Positions 48,052-56,833 of a stretch of DNA of 64,000 bases are shown one piece after another. The notes below the pieces were generated by a model, which saw nothing but the letters and a program-made list of their open reading frames with translations, was not told where the DNA came from and did no database searches. Position numbers and translations under genes: made by a program. Positions within the stretch are counted from its first letter, which is position 1; each line of letters starts with the position of its first letter. Origin of the DNA: Streptomyces sp. NBC_01428 (GTDB taxonomy: Bacteria > Actinomycetota > Actinomycetes > Streptomycetales > Streptomycetaceae); NCBI RefSeq assembly GCF_036231965.1, contig NZ_CP109499.1, positions 1,674,001 to 1,738,000 on the forward strand, given 5' to 3'.

Positions 48052-48687
48052 TCAGTCGAGGTCCGGGTCGCCGAGGCCTCGGTGCGCCAGTTCCAGGATG
48101 GACGCGGTGACCTCTTCGAGGTCGATGGGCTCGTCGCGGCTGATCAAGTCGTCGAGGAGGCCGTCCGCGGCGTGGAAGACCAGGCGGCAGGCGAGGCCGG
48201 TGTCGCGGGCGCGGAAGGCTCCGACCAGCGAGCCGCGGGCGACGAAGTCGCACATCAGGTCCACGACGCGCTGGTTGGAGGCGTGGCAGAGCTCCAGCGC
48301 CTTGGCGTTGGCGGAGCGGTAGACGATGCGGTGCAGGTCGGCGTTGTGGACGGCGTGCTCGACCATCGTGCGGATCAGCCGGTCCAGGCTCGGCCACCAG
48401 GCGCCGCCCTCGTCGAGCATCGCGCGGGTGTCCCGCAGGAAGCCGTCGACGTACTCCTCCCACATCGCCCCGAGCAGGTGGTCCTTGGAGTCGAAGTAGA
48501 GGTAGAAGGTGCCCTTGGCCACCTCGCCCGCCTCGGCCAGCTCGGCGACCGTGGCCGCCGCGAAGCCCTTCTCCCGGAAGACCTCGGAAGCACCCCTGAT
48601 CAGCGCCGAGCGGCGGTCGTCGGGGCTCATGGTCCGGCGCTTGCGGCGCGCGGGCTTCCCGGGGTGGGTCTCTGCTGCCGTCGCCAT
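48052..48687 (-). CDS. TetR-family transcriptional repressor
   Basis: 211 residues. An N-terminal Lys/Arg-rich extension precedes the TetR helix-turn-helix (RSALIRGASEVFREKGFAAATVAELAEAGEVAKGTFYLYFDSKDHLL). The C-terminal helical domain is the ligand and dimer part. It is divergent from the MFS efflux gene with two operator-like palindromes between them, so it probably represses both and is released by an exported compound. A Met at residue 20 (MSPDDRR) is an alternative start. Confidence 0.92.
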   Translation of the reverse strand: MATAAETHPGKPARRKRRTMSPDDRRSALIRGASEVFREKGFAAATVAELAEAGEVAKGTFYLYFDSKDHLLGAMWEEYVDGFLRDTRAMLDEGGAWWPSLDRLIRTMVEHAVHNADLHRIVYRSANAKALELCHASNQRVVDLMCDFVARGSLVGAFRARDTGLACRLVFHAADGLLDDLISRDEPIDLEEVTASILELAHRGLGDPDLD

Positions 48688-48759
48688 GGGCTCGCCTCCT
48701 GTCCGGGATCCTCCGCCAGGCTCGCGGGGATCGCCTCCAATCTACCGTCCCTCAATGAC

Positions 48760-48795
48760 TGACCGTCGGCCAGTTGACTGACTGACCGTCGGTCA
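48760..48795. promoter_or_regulatory. Tandem TetR operator candidates
   Basis: TGACCG-T-CGGTCA at 48783-48795 is a perfect 13-bp palindrome. TGACCG-T-CGGCCA at 48760-48772 is the same site with one change; the shared GACTGACCGTCGG is repeated at 23 bp. Both lie in the 197-bp region between the TetR gene (start 48687) and the MFS gene (start 48885). They are positioned to block promoters in both directions. Confidence 0.75.
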
Positions 48796-48884
48796 TTAGC
48801 CTCGAAGCGTCCTGGCAGACAGCCGGACCAGCCCCTCACCGTCCTTGAGACCCGTCCCCGAAACCTTGATACGAGGGAACCGCG

Positions 48885-50483
48885 ATGAGCGACACCACCG
48901 CCCCGGGCCAGCGGAAGGGGCTTCTGCTCGCCTTCCTCTGCTTCGGCGTGTTCATGGTCTATCTCGACGCCACGATCGTGAACGTGGCGCTGCCCGACAT
49001 CCAGGAAGACCTGTCCACGGACATCACCCAGCTCCAGTGGATCATCGACGCCTACACGCTGACCTTCGCGTGTCTGCTGCTGACCTCCGGCACCCTGGGC
49101 GACATCCTCGGCCGCAAGAAGATCTTCCTCGCGGGCCTGATCGGCTTCACCCTCAGCTCCGTGATCTGCGCGCTGTCCGACTCGATCGGGGTGCTGCTCC
49201 TCGGCCGTACCCTCCAGGGGGTCTGCGGCTCGATCATGATCCCGGTGTCGCTCGCGCTGGTCTCCGCCGCCTACACCGCCCCCGCCGACCGCGCCAAGGC
49301 CATCGGCATCTGGGCCGGCGTCGGCGGCATCGCGCTGTCGACCGGTCCCGTGCTCGGCGGCGTGCTCGTCGACCACTACGGCTGGCAGAGCATCTTCTGG
49401 GTCAACGCGCCCGTCGGGGTCATCGCCACCGTCGTCCTCGCGAAGCTCCTCACCGAGAACCGCTCCCCGCGGAAGCGCCGTCTCGACCTCGTCGGACAGC
49501 TGCTGTTCATCACGACGATCGCGGCGCTGGCGTACGGCCTGATCGAGGGCAACAGCAGGGGCTGGACGTCCGGGATCATCCTCGGGTCGTTCGCCGGGTC
49601 GGTCGTCACGCTGCTGCTCTTCGCGCTGTGGGAGCTGCGGCACCCCGACCCCATGCTGCCGATGGGCTTCTTCCGCAGCCCGATCGTGGTCGTCGCGGGC
49701 ATCGTCAACTTCCTCAGCCTGTTCGGCCTGTTCGCCGCGATCTTCCTGCTCACGCTGTATCTGCAGAGCATCAACCAGCTCAGTTCCATCGAGACCGGGG
49801 TGCGGTTCCTCGCGCTCACGGTGCCGATCATGATCGCCTCGTTCGCCGCCAGCATCGTGGCCGCGAAGGTCGGACCGCGACTGCCGATCGCCATCGGTTC
49901 CGCACTGTCCGCCGGCGGCCTCTTCGGGCTCACGGTCCTGGAGGTCGGGTCCGGATTCGGCAGCTACTGGTGGTCACTGGCCCTCCTCGGCGTGGGCGTC
50001 TCGTTCACCGGCGCGCCCGCCACGGTCGCGCTCCTCGGGTCCGTACCGGCGGAACAGGCCGGTACCGCGTCCGGCGTCTCCAACACGTTCCGCCAGGTCG
50101 GCACCGTCTTCGGGGTCGCCCTCGCCGGCGCTCTGCTCCTGCGGCACCTGCGGGACGGGATGCCCGACGCGCTGGCCGGGACCGACCTGCCCGCCCAGAC
50201 ACAGGCCAAGGCCGTCGAGCTGCTCGGTGACGGCGACCTGTCCCGTGTCGCAGCCCTCCCCCCGCAGATCCGGGGGACGGTGATGGAGGCGGTCAGCCCG
50301 GTCTACGTCGAGGGCATGCACATCGCCATGGAGATCGCCGGCGCCGGCGCCCTGATCGGCGGGCTGTTCGCGCTGATCTTCCTCAAGGGCAGGCGGCCGG
50401 CCGACCAGGCCGAGGCGCCCGCGGTGGACCACGACCACGGGCAGGACGACCTCCCGGTCGAGACCGCGGGACAGCACTCCTGA
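48885..50483 (+). CDS. MFS multidrug/antibiotic exporter, DHA2 (EmrB/QacA) family
   Basis: 532 residues with 14 predicted membrane helices. The family motifs FMVYLDATIVNVALPDIQ (helix 1), LGRKKIF-type loop 2-3 and GGIALSTGPVLGGVLVDHYGWQSIFWVNAP (motif C and following) are present. It exports drugs by proton antiport. The cytosolic tail is acidic and His-rich. It is controlled by the divergent TetR gene. The stop overlaps the ATG of the MmgE/PrpD fusion gene (TGATG), so efflux and that enzyme are co-expressed. Confidence 0.93.
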   Translation: MSDTTAPGQRKGLLLAFLCFGVFMVYLDATIVNVALPDIQEDLSTDITQLQWIIDAYTLTFACLLLTSGTLGDILGRKKIFLAGLIGFTLSSVICALSDSIGVLLLGRTLQGVCGSIMIPVSLALVSAAYTAPADRAKAIGIWAGVGGIALSTGPVLGGVLVDHYGWQSIFWVNAPVGVIATVVLAKLLTENRSPRKRRLDLVGQLLFITTIAALAYGLIEGNSRGWTSGIILGSFAGSVVTLLLFALWELRHPDPMLPMGFFRSPIVVVAGIVNFLSLFGLFAAIFLLTLYLQSINQLSSIETGVRFLALTVPIMIASFAASIVAAKVGPRLPIAIGSALSAGGLFGLTVLEVGSGFGSYWWSLALLGVGVSFTGAPATVALLGSVPAEQAGTASGVSNTFRQVGTVFGVALAGALLLRHLRDGMPDALAGTDLPAQTQAKAVELLGDGDLSRVAALPPQIRGTVMEAVSPVYVEGMHIAMEIAGAGALIGGLFALIFLKGRRPADQAEAPAVDHDHGQDDLPVETAGQHS

Positions 50484-52780
50484 TGTCCGGCTCCGGTACG
50501 ACTCCCGTGGGACGGGACGCTTCCGGCGCCCCGCCCCACGGGCAGGACGTGGCGAAGGGTCCCGACCCGCTCCGGGCGCGGTCCCGGACAGCCCCGGCAC
50601 AGGACTCGCCCGGTTCGGCGGAGCCCCGCGGCGAGTCGGGCGAGGCCGGCAGGCCCGGCGAGCACGGCGGACACGGCGAAGACGGCGGACCCAGCCGCGG
50701 CAGCGGCAGCGGCAGCGGCAGCGGCAGCGGCAGCGGCAGCGGCGAGAGCATCATCCGCCAGCTCTCCAACTGGGGCAGCCGACTTGTCCTGGACGACGCA
50801 CCCGAGCGGGTCGTCGCGCACCTCAAGAGCCAGATCCTCAGCCAGCTCGGCGCCGCCCGCGCGGGGTACGGGCACCCGCTCGGCAGACGTGTCCGCCAGG
50901 CCTACGGCAGCCCCCTCCAGGACGATCCCCAGCACGCCGTGCACTCGCTCTCCATGGCGACCGTCTGCCTGGACTTCGACGACACCGCCTACGCGGGCCA
51001 CCTGTCGCACTCCACGGTCAACGTCCCGCTGATCTACGCGAGTTCACTCGGCCTCGACGGGCGACAGCTGTTGACCGCGGTCCTCGCGGCCAACGAGACG
51101 GCCGCCCGGATCACCGCCGCCGCGACCCTCGGCCCGTTCCGCGGCCAGACCGCGGGGCACACCCATCTGGCCGGGGCGGTCGCCGGGCGGCTGCGCGCGG
51201 AGAGCGCCTCCGCCGACGTCTGGGCGCACGCACTGGGCATGGCGTTCTCGGTGCCGACGTGGAGCCTGTCACGCGGGTTCTTCAGCACGGACGCCAAGCT
51301 GCTGGTGGCCGCCGTGCCGGTGCGGATCGGGCTGAGCGCGTGCGACGGCGCCCGGTTCGGGCTCACCGGGCCCGAGGACGTACTGGAACATCCGCAAGGG
51401 TTCCTGCACCGGTTCGCGGACATCCCCCTGCCCGAGGAGGCGGTGGCCGGACTCGGCACCCTCTGGCACACGGAGACCTTCTCGTACAAGATCCATCCGG
51501 GCAGCGCCTACACGAGCGCCGCCGTCGACTGCGCGGTCGAACTGCACCACGCGTTGGAGGGGGTCGACCACCGGGACATCGCCGAAGTGGTCGTGCGGGG
51601 CTCGATCTTCACCGCCGGGCTCGACCGCATCGCCCGGCAGCACCGGATCGGCCCCGACTCCAGCGTGGCCGCCCTCAACTTCTCCCTCCCCTACAACGTC
51701 GCCACCGCCCTCCTCACCGGCTCCCTGCTCCCCGCGGACCTCGCGCACCCCGCGGTGGACCGCCCCGACCGCTGGGAACTCGCCGCCCGCGTCCGTACCG
51801 AGCACGACCCGGCGTTCAGCCGGCACGCGCTGCTGGCCACCGCCCCGCTCGGCCAGGCGCTGCGCCGGGCGGGCGAGCGGGCCGAGGCCTGGGTACGGGC
51901 CATCGACACCCGGGCCGCCGAGACCCTGCCGCCCGCCTGGCTGGAGCCGGAGACCGACTTCCGGTGGGCCACCAAGAACCTCGGCGCCCGTGTCACCGTC
52001 CGGCTGCGCGACGGCCGCGAACTGCACGTGGAGCGGCGTGGCGCGGTGGGTGCCGCGAGCGGCGCCGACGGCACCGACCACGCGGCGCTCGCACGCGCCA
52101 AGTTCCTCGCGTGCGGCGGCGATCCGGAAGCCGCCGACCTCGTCGCCCGTCTCGAACACCTGCGTCCCGACGACGTCCGACGCCTGGTGCGGCTGGCGCT
52201 CGCCGGGCCCGACGACGCCCCCATCTCGCGCCCATCCGCCGAGACCCCTGTCGCCCGCGACGTCCGGGACATGCGAAAGGACACAGCAATGGAGACCGCC
52301 GCTCTGGAAGAGGCCTATACGGGCCTGATCGCCGCCGCGACCGCCGCGGCCCGCGGCGACGAGGCGTCCGCCCCACCGTCGGGCGAGCGCGACGCGGACT
52401 GGACCCTCGCCCATGTCGCCCTGAGCGACCGGCTGTTGGCGTCGACGGCCCGGCAGGTGCTGGCGGGAGACGCGGCGGGGCTGGACAACGGACCGGCCAT
52501 GGACCCGAAGGCCATCGGGGAACTGACCTCCTCGGCCGGTCGGGACGTCCTGGTCGAACTCGTCCGCCGCAACGCCGCCGAACTGGTCGGCCTGCTCGCC
52601 CAGACACCCGACAATCAGCGGGCGACGCCGGTCTCCGTGCGCCTCGTCGGTGACAAGGGCGAGGAGCTCTTCAGCGGGGCCGTGCCGTGGGGCGAGATCG
52701 TGCGCCTGCGCGCCGAGGACCACATCCCCGGGCACACGGGCCGGCTCCGGCGTATCGCGGGGGCACCGCAGGAGACCTGA
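50483..52780 (+). CDS. MmgE/PrpD-family protein fused to a C-terminal helical domain
   Basis: 765 residues. The first 87 are disordered and contain a (GS)n linker from a hexanucleotide repeat. About residues 90-590 are the MmgE/PrpD fold (2-methylcitrate dehydratase / cis-aconitate decarboxylase superfamily: LSHSTVNVPLIYASSLGLDGRQLLTAVLAANETAARI, FSYKIHPGSAYTSAAVDCAVEL). From about 603 (METAALEEAYTGLIAAATAAA) a separate 160-residue helical domain begins, DinB/maleylpyruvate-isomerase-like by eye (DADWTLAHVALSDRLLASTARQVL). An internal ATG at 52289 has AAGGA 7 nt upstream, so the second domain may also be made alone. The reaction is unknown. It is coupled to the MFS gene. Confidence 0.8.
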   Translation: MSGSGTTPVGRDASGAPPHGQDVAKGPDPLRARSRTAPAQDSPGSAEPRGESGEAGRPGEHGGHGEDGGPSRGSGSGSGSGSGSGSGESIIRQLSNWGSRLVLDDAPERVVAHLKSQILSQLGAARAGYGHPLGRRVRQAYGSPLQDDPQHAVHSLSMATVCLDFDDTAYAGHLSHSTVNVPLIYASSLGLDGRQLLTAVLAANETAARITAAATLGPFRGQTAGHTHLAGAVAGRLRAESASADVWAHALGMAFSVPTWSLSRGFFSTDAKLLVAAVPVRIGLSACDGARFGLTGPEDVLEHPQGFLHRFADIPLPEEAVAGLGTLWHTETFSYKIHPGSAYTSAAVDCAVELHHALEGVDHRDIAEVVVRGSIFTAGLDRIARQHRIGPDSSVAALNFSLPYNVATALLTGSLLPADLAHPAVDRPDRWELAARVRTEHDPAFSRHALLATAPLGQALRRAGERAEAWVRAIDTRAAETLPPAWLEPETDFRWATKNLGARVTVRLRDGRELHVERRGAVGAASGADGTDHAALARAKFLACGGDPEAADLVARLEHLRPDDVRRLVRLALAGPDDAPISRPSAETPVARDVRDMRKDTAMETAALEEAYTGLIAAATAAARGDEASAPPSGERDADWTLAHVALSDRLLASTARQVLAGDAAGLDNGPAMDPKAIGELTSSAGRDVLVELVRRNAAELVGLLAQTPDNQRATPVSVRLVGDKGEELFSGAVPWGEIVRLRAEDHIPGHTGRLRRIAGAPQET
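50701..50742 (+). repeat. Hexanucleotide tandem repeat (cagcgg)7 inside the MmgE/PrpD gene
   Basis: Seven perfect tandem copies of cagcgg encode a Gly-Ser repeat linking the disordered N-terminus to the enzyme domain. Because the unit is 6 nt, slippage would change linker length by two residues without a frameshift. Copy number may vary between strains. Confidence 0.9.
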
Positions 52781-52868
52781 GAAGGGGCACGTCCGGTGGA
52801 CGCGCGCAGCACCGCGGCCCTCCCGCTCACGGGGAGAGTGGGGGCCGTCGACCAAGGGGGGACGGCCG

Positions 52869-53675
52869 ATGCCTGGACCAGGGCACGGAAGAGACCGGAC
52901 ACGGAACGAGGCGCGGGGCGAGGACCGGATCGTCCGGCGGGGTGTCCGGGCGCCGGGCGGCGCACCGCGGAGGGCTGCGGGGGACGTCGGCGCGGCTCCC
53001 GCGGATGAGCACGCGGATCCGCGGTGCCTGGGGCCCGGCGAGGGCGCCGCACTCCTCGCCGACGCCCGGTGGCGGCGCGCCGTGGTGCTGGGCGACAGCA
53101 GCGTCGACTCCGCCGGGATGACCGTCGTGCCGGGCTGGGCGCGCGCCCCGTGGACCGACCGCGTCATCGCCGCGCTGCGCGAGGCGCATCCGCGGTTCGC
53201 CTGTCTCCATCCCCGAGGCAGGCGGGAGCTTTCGCTCTCCCACGTACGGTCGACCCAGCTGGGGGACGCGCTCGACTTCAACGGTGACCTCGCGCTGCTC
53301 GCGTGCGGGGGGCCGGAGTTGAGGGCGCGCTCCTTCGATCCGGACGCCATGGAGTTCGAATTGAGCCGGATTCTGGCCGCGTTGCGCGGAGCGACCTGTC
53401 AAGTGGTGCTGGTGGTCAGCCCGTTCGACCTGACGCAGGCCGGTGAGGTGCCCGCGGACCAGGTCGCCGGCCTCCGGGCCCGGCAGCGCCTGCTCTCCGA
53501 ACGTATCGAGGCGGTGGTCCTGCGCCACGGCTGCGTCCATGTCGACCTCGCCGCGCACGAGGGTCCGTCCCCCGGGGATCTGTGGGGCGCGCGCCCGGGG
53601 CGGCTGAGCAGCCGGGGTCACGCGGTGGCGGCGGCCGCGGTGGTCCGGACGCTGGGGCGTCTGCTCGCGACGTGA
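52869..53675 (+). CDS. SGNH/GDSL hydrolase-like protein
   Basis: 268 residues. After an Arg/Gly-rich N-terminus of about 70 residues comes the SGNH block I (RAVVLGDSSVDSAG, Ser nucleophile), a block III-like stretch (DFNGDLALLACGGPELRA, Gly/Asn) and a C-terminal LSSRGHAVAAAAVV with the candidate catalytic His. The family hydrolyses esters of lipids, sugars or cell-wall acetyl groups. The start ATG at 52869 follows GGGGGA by 6 nt; a later start near the GDS block is possible. It lies 88 bp downstream of the MmgE/PrpD gene on the same strand. No signal peptide. Confidence 0.75.
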   Translation: MPGPGHGRDRTRNEARGEDRIVRRGVRAPGGAPRRAAGDVGAAPADEHADPRCLGPGEGAALLADARWRRAVVLGDSSVDSAGMTVVPGWARAPWTDRVIAALREAHPRFACLHPRGRRELSLSHVRSTQLGDALDFNGDLALLACGGPELRARSFDPDAMEFELSRILAALRGATCQVVLVVSPFDLTQAGEVPADQVAGLRARQRLLSERIEAVVLRHGCVHVDLAAHEGPSPGDLWGARPGRLSSRGHAVAAAAVVRTLGRLLAT

Positions 53676-53691
53676 GGAAGGGGACGGGCAG

Positions 53692-53743
53692 GGGGCACTG
53701 CGGTGGCCCGCCGGAGGTGACCGGCGGGGCACCGCGGTGCCCC
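53692..53743. terminator. Bidirectional hairpin between convergent transcripts
   Basis: Two 23-nt arms (53692-53714 and 53721-53743) pair with one G-T wobble and one mismatch around a 6-nt loop. It lies 16 bp after the SGNH stop and 21 bp beyond the SRPBCC stop on the other strand. It ends the MFS operon and the biosynthetic cluster and so marks the cluster boundary. Confidence 0.85.
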
Positions 53744-53764
53744 TTCAGGGTCGCGCTGTGCTTC

Positions 53765-54247
53765 CTACTGCTCCAGTGCCGCTTTCAGCCGCCCCAGGGT
53801 CGCCCGCATCCCCGCGGTGTTCGCCCGGTGCCGTACCGCCGGCTTGGTGCCCGTGAAGAATCCGAGCAGTTCGGCCGGCCGGCCCTTGCGTCCCGTGCGC
53901 AGGTCCTCCCAGTACTCGGTGACCCGGGTGCCGTCCTCCTCGGGCGCGAACCGGTAGCCCCAGAGGGCGATCGGCAGGCCGAAGCTGGTGACGCGGAAGG
54001 CGAAGTCGCGGCCCTCCTCGGCGCGGACGACACGGCAGTCGGTGAACCAGAGCCAGGGGCCCTTGCGGTTGAAGCCCGTGAACCTGGTGCCCCGGACGAC
54101 CGGGCCACGGCCGTGCACCCAGACCCCGACGCACTCCGGGGAGAACGTGGCCATCGTCCGTACGTCGCTGATCGCGCGGTAGGCCCGCTCGGGGGTGGCG
54201 TGCACCAGCACGCTCTCCTCGACCTGCCATCTGCGTTCCTCGGACAC
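53765..54247 (-). CDS. SRPBCC (START-like) family protein
   Basis: 160 residues, a helix-grip ligand-binding fold of the polyketide cyclase/dehydrase 2 group (VEESVLVHATPERAYRAISDVRTMATFSPECVGVWVHG, VRGTRFTGFNRKGPWLWFTDCRV). The GTG start is 9 nt after GGGAG. It lies only 22 bp after the KAS II gene, so it is the last gene of the biosynthetic operon. It may bind or cyclise an acyl intermediate, or be unrelated to the product. No catalytic residues can be named. Confidence 0.8.
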   Translation of the reverse strand: MSEERRWQVEESVLVHATPERAYRAISDVRTMATFSPECVGVWVHGRGPVVRGTRFTGFNRKGPWLWFTDCRVVRAEEGRDFAFRVTSFGLPIALWGYRFAPEEDGTRVTEYWEDLRTGRKGRPAELLGFFTGTKPAVRHRANTAGMRATLGRLKAALEQ

Positions 54248-54269
54248 GTCCCACGGCTCCCGTTCGCTG

Positions 54270-55505
54270 TCAGGCCCTGCTGAACACGAGGACGGCGTTC
54301 TGGCCGCCGAACCCGAAGGAGTTGCTCACCGCGACCTCGACCGACAGCTCGCGGCCCGCCTTGGCCACCACGTCCAGGTCGACCTCCGGATCGAGGCTCT
54401 CCAGGTTCGCGGTGGGCGGGACGAAACCGTTCTCGATCGTGAGCACCGTGGCCACGGCCTCGATCGCCCCCGCGGCGCCGAGTGCGTGACCGACCACCCC
54501 CTTGATCGAGGTTACCGCCGGGTGCTGCCCGACGACCCGGCGGATCATGCGTGCCTCGGACACGTCGTTGAGCGGTGTGGAGGTGCCGTGCGCGTTGACG
54601 TGCGTCACGTCGGCCCCGTCGACCCCCGCGTCCGACAGGGCGCTGCGGACGGCGAGTTCGGCACCGGCGCCCTGCGGGTCGGGTGCCGTGGCGTGGTGGG
54701 CGTCGGCCGAGGCTCCGTAGCCGCTGACCATGGCCCGTATCCGGGCGCCGCGGGCCTTCGCGTGCGCGGCGCGTTCGAGGACGAGGACGGCGGCGCCCTC
54801 GGCCGGTACGAAGCCGTCGCGGTCGGCGTCGAAGGGCCGGGAGGCGGTGGACTGTGCCGCGCGGCGCTTGGACAGGGCGCCCATCTGGCTGAAGCCGGAG
54901 ACGATCGACGGGACGAGGGGAGCCTCGGTTCCGCCGGTCACCACGATGTCGCACAGCCCGCTGCGGAGCAGTTCGCGTGCCATGCCGATCGCGGTGGTCC
55001 CGGAGGCGCAGGCGGTGGCGGTCACGAAGTTCGGGCCGCGCGCCCCGCACTCCATCGCCACGTAGCCGGCGGACATGTTGATGGACAGCATCGGGATGAG
55101 CAGCGGCGAGACCTTCTGGGGGCCCTCGTCGCGGAGGACGTTGTGCTGCTTCTCCCAGGCGGCGGCGCCGCCGATGCCGTTCCCGAGGACGACGCCGACG
55201 CGGGTGCCGTCCCAGGTGGACGGGTCGAGACCGGCGTCCGCGATGGCCTCCGCGGCGGCGGCGATCGCGAACTGGTTGCAGCGGTCGAGGCGCCAGGCCT
55301 TGCGCCTGCCGACCGCCGCGGCCGGGTCGAAGTCCGGTACGGCGCAGCCGAAGTCGGCGGGTGTTCCGTCGAGTGCGGGGACGGGGCCCGCGGCCGTGCC
55401 CTCTCCCTCGCGGATGCGCTTCCAGGACGTGGGGACTCCGATCCCCGCGCAGCTCACCATCCCGACCCCGGTGACGGCGGCGTCGAAGCGGGAGGTGCCC
55501 GCCAT
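54270..55505 (-). CDS. Beta-ketoacyl-ACP synthase II (FabF-like)
   Basis: 411 residues. The active-site Cys166 is in TATACASGT, with the two His in NAHGTSTPLND and GVVGHALGAAG completing Cys-His-His. The C-terminus has SFGFGGQNAVLVF. It elongates acyl-ACP chains by condensation with malonyl-ACP. There is no chain-length-factor partner, so it works as a FabF-type homodimer rather than a type II aromatic PKS. The ATG overlaps the ACP stop as TGATG. With ACP and KAS III it forms a dedicated mini fatty-acid synthase inside the cluster. Confidence 0.92.
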   Translation of the reverse strand: MAGTSRFDAAVTGVGMVSCAGIGVPTSWKRIREGEGTAAGPVPALDGTPADFGCAVPDFDPAAAVGRRKAWRLDRCNQFAIAAAAEAIADAGLDPSTWDGTRVGVVLGNGIGGAAAWEKQHNVLRDEGPQKVSPLLIPMLSINMSAGYVAMECGARGPNFVTATACASGTTAIGMARELLRSGLCDIVVTGGTEAPLVPSIVSGFSQMGALSKRRAAQSTASRPFDADRDGFVPAEGAAVLVLERAAHAKARGARIRAMVSGYGASADAHHATAPDPQGAGAELAVRSALSDAGVDGADVTHVNAHGTSTPLNDVSEARMIRRVVGQHPAVTSIKGVVGHALGAAGAIEAVATVLTIENGFVPPTANLESLDPEVDLDVVAKAGRELSVEVAVSNSFGFGGQNAVLVFSRA

Positions 55506-55744
55506 CAGACGGCCACGCCCTTCGCCTCTATGACCTCCGCGGCGCGGGAGATGGTGTCCCGCGAGCTGATGTCCTCGTCGTTCACCGGCACACCGAACTC
55601 CTCCTGGGCGGCCAGGGAGAGTTCCACCATGGCCAGCGAGTCCAGCTCCAGGTCGTTGAAGGTCTGTTCGGGGCTGATCTCGTCGGCCTCCAGACCGAAG
55701 CCGGCCTGCAGCAGCTTGACCATGCGGTTGTAGACGTCGCTCAT
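55505..55744 (-). CDS. Acyl carrier protein
   Basis: 79 residues. The phosphopantetheine site is Ser36 in LELDSLAMVEL; acidic helix II and the DEDISSRDTISRAAEVIEAK end are typical. It is the carrier for the chain made by the adjacent ketosynthases. It is separate from the housekeeping ACP because it sits in this specialised operon with a desaturase and amine genes. The ATG lies 63 bp after the KAS III stop. Confidence 0.93.
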   Translation of the reverse strand: MSDVYNRMVKLLQAGFGLEADEISPEQTFNDLELDSLAMVELSLAAQEEFGVPVNDEDISSRDTISRAAEVIEAKGVAV

Positions 55745-55807
55745 GACTGCGTCTCCTGTTGCTCGTGATGGGTGTGTGGTCGGTCGCCGGTGGTGGGCCG
55801 GCGTCGT

Positions 55808-56833
55808 TCAGGCCGGCTGGATGTCCGGCCAGGTCAACGTGCACGCGCCCCAGGTCAGTCCGCCGCCGAAGGCGGTCAGCAGGACGCGTCGGCCCGCGCT
55901 CAGGGCCCCGGAGCGGTCCGCGTCGCCGAGGGCGAGCGGGATGGACGCGGCGGCGGTGTTGCCGACGCGGTCGATGTTGACGAAGCAGTCCGCGCGGTCG
56001 ACGCCGATCCGGTCGGCGACGGCGTGCAGGATCCGCAGGTTGGCCTGGTGTGCCACGACGAGGTCCGGCAGTCCCCCGGTCCAGTCCGTCCGGGCCGCCA
56101 GCACCCGGCGCGAGGATTCGGTCATCCGCTCGACGGCGTTGCGGAAGACCGCCTTGCCGTTCATCCGGAAGTACGGGTCCGCCGCGTCCCCGGCGGTGGG
56201 AAACGGGTCCCGTGAACCCCCGGTGCGTACGGTGATCAGGTCGCTGCCCGTTCCGTCGCTCCCCAGGTCGAAGGGGCCGAGCGCACCCGGCTCGTCCGGT
56301 TCCCCGGCGCGCAGCACCACCGCTCCGGCACCGTCGCCGAAGATGGCGCGGCCGGAGCGGTCCTCGGGGTCGAGGATGCGCGAGAAGGTCTCGGCGCCGA
56401 TCACGAGGACACGTTCGGCGGTGCCGGCGGCGATGAGCCCCGCCCCGGCGGCGAGCCCGTAGAGGAAGCCGGTGCACACCGCCGCCACGTCGAACGCCGG
56501 TACCGTGCCGAGCCCCAGTCGCGTCGCCACCAGAGGAGCGGTCGCGGGGCAGGGGTGGTCCGGGGTGGTCGTCGCCACGATGACCGCGTCGACCGCCGCG
56601 TTCCCTTCCGCCGAGGCCGATTTCAGCGCCCGGCCGCCCGCCTCGATCGCGAGGTCGCTCGTGGCGGTGGAGGCGTCGGCGATGTGCCGCCGGCCGATGC
56701 CGGTGCGACTGCGGATCCACGCGTCGGAGGTGTCGACGAGCGTCGAGAGTTCCTCGTTGGTCAGCGCGTACGGGGGGACGCAGGTGCCGAGTCCGCACAC
56801 GACCGCCGCCCGGCCGGCGCCCGGGGTGTTCAT
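55808..56833 (-). CDS. Beta-ketoacyl-ACP synthase III (FabH-like)
   Basis: 341 residues. The catalytic triad is Cys120 (FDVAAVCTGF), His in VVAHQANLRI and Asn in IDRVGNTAAASIP, all intact. It starts chains by condensing an acyl-CoA with malonyl-ACP and sets the primer of the product. It overlaps the desaturase stop as ATGA. The intact Cys-His-Asn argues for real condensation rather than acyl transfer. Confidence 0.92.
   Translation of the reverse strand: MNTPGAGRAAVVCGLGTCVPPYALTNEELSTLVDTSDAWIRSRTGIGRRHIADASTATSDLAIEAGGRALKSASAEGNAAVDAVIVATTTPDHPCPATAPLVATRLGLGTVPAFDVAAVCTGFLYGLAAGAGLIAAGTAERVLVIGAETFSRILDPEDRSGRAIFGDGAGAVVLRAGEPDEPGALGPFDLGSDGTGSDLITVRTGGSRDPFPTAGDAADPYFRMNGKAVFRNAVERMTESSRRVLAARTDWTGGLPDLVVAHQANLRILHAVADRIGVDRADCFVNIDRVGNTAAASIPLALGDADRSGALSAGRRVLLTAFGGGLTWGACTLTWPDIQPA

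Noticed and set aside
50701..50742. CRISPR-like repeat
   Set aside because: Units are 6 nt and contiguous, without spacers; it is an in-frame Gly-Ser microsatellite.
54270..56833. Type II aromatic PKS or ladderane-type cluster
   Set aside because: There is a single KAS II without a chain-length factor, no ketoreductase or multiple dehydratases, and the tailoring genes point to aliphatic amine chemistry.
54270..56833. Housekeeping fatty-acid synthase operon
   Set aside because: FabD is missing and the genes are embedded in a coupled operon with desaturase, aminotransferase and diiron genes.
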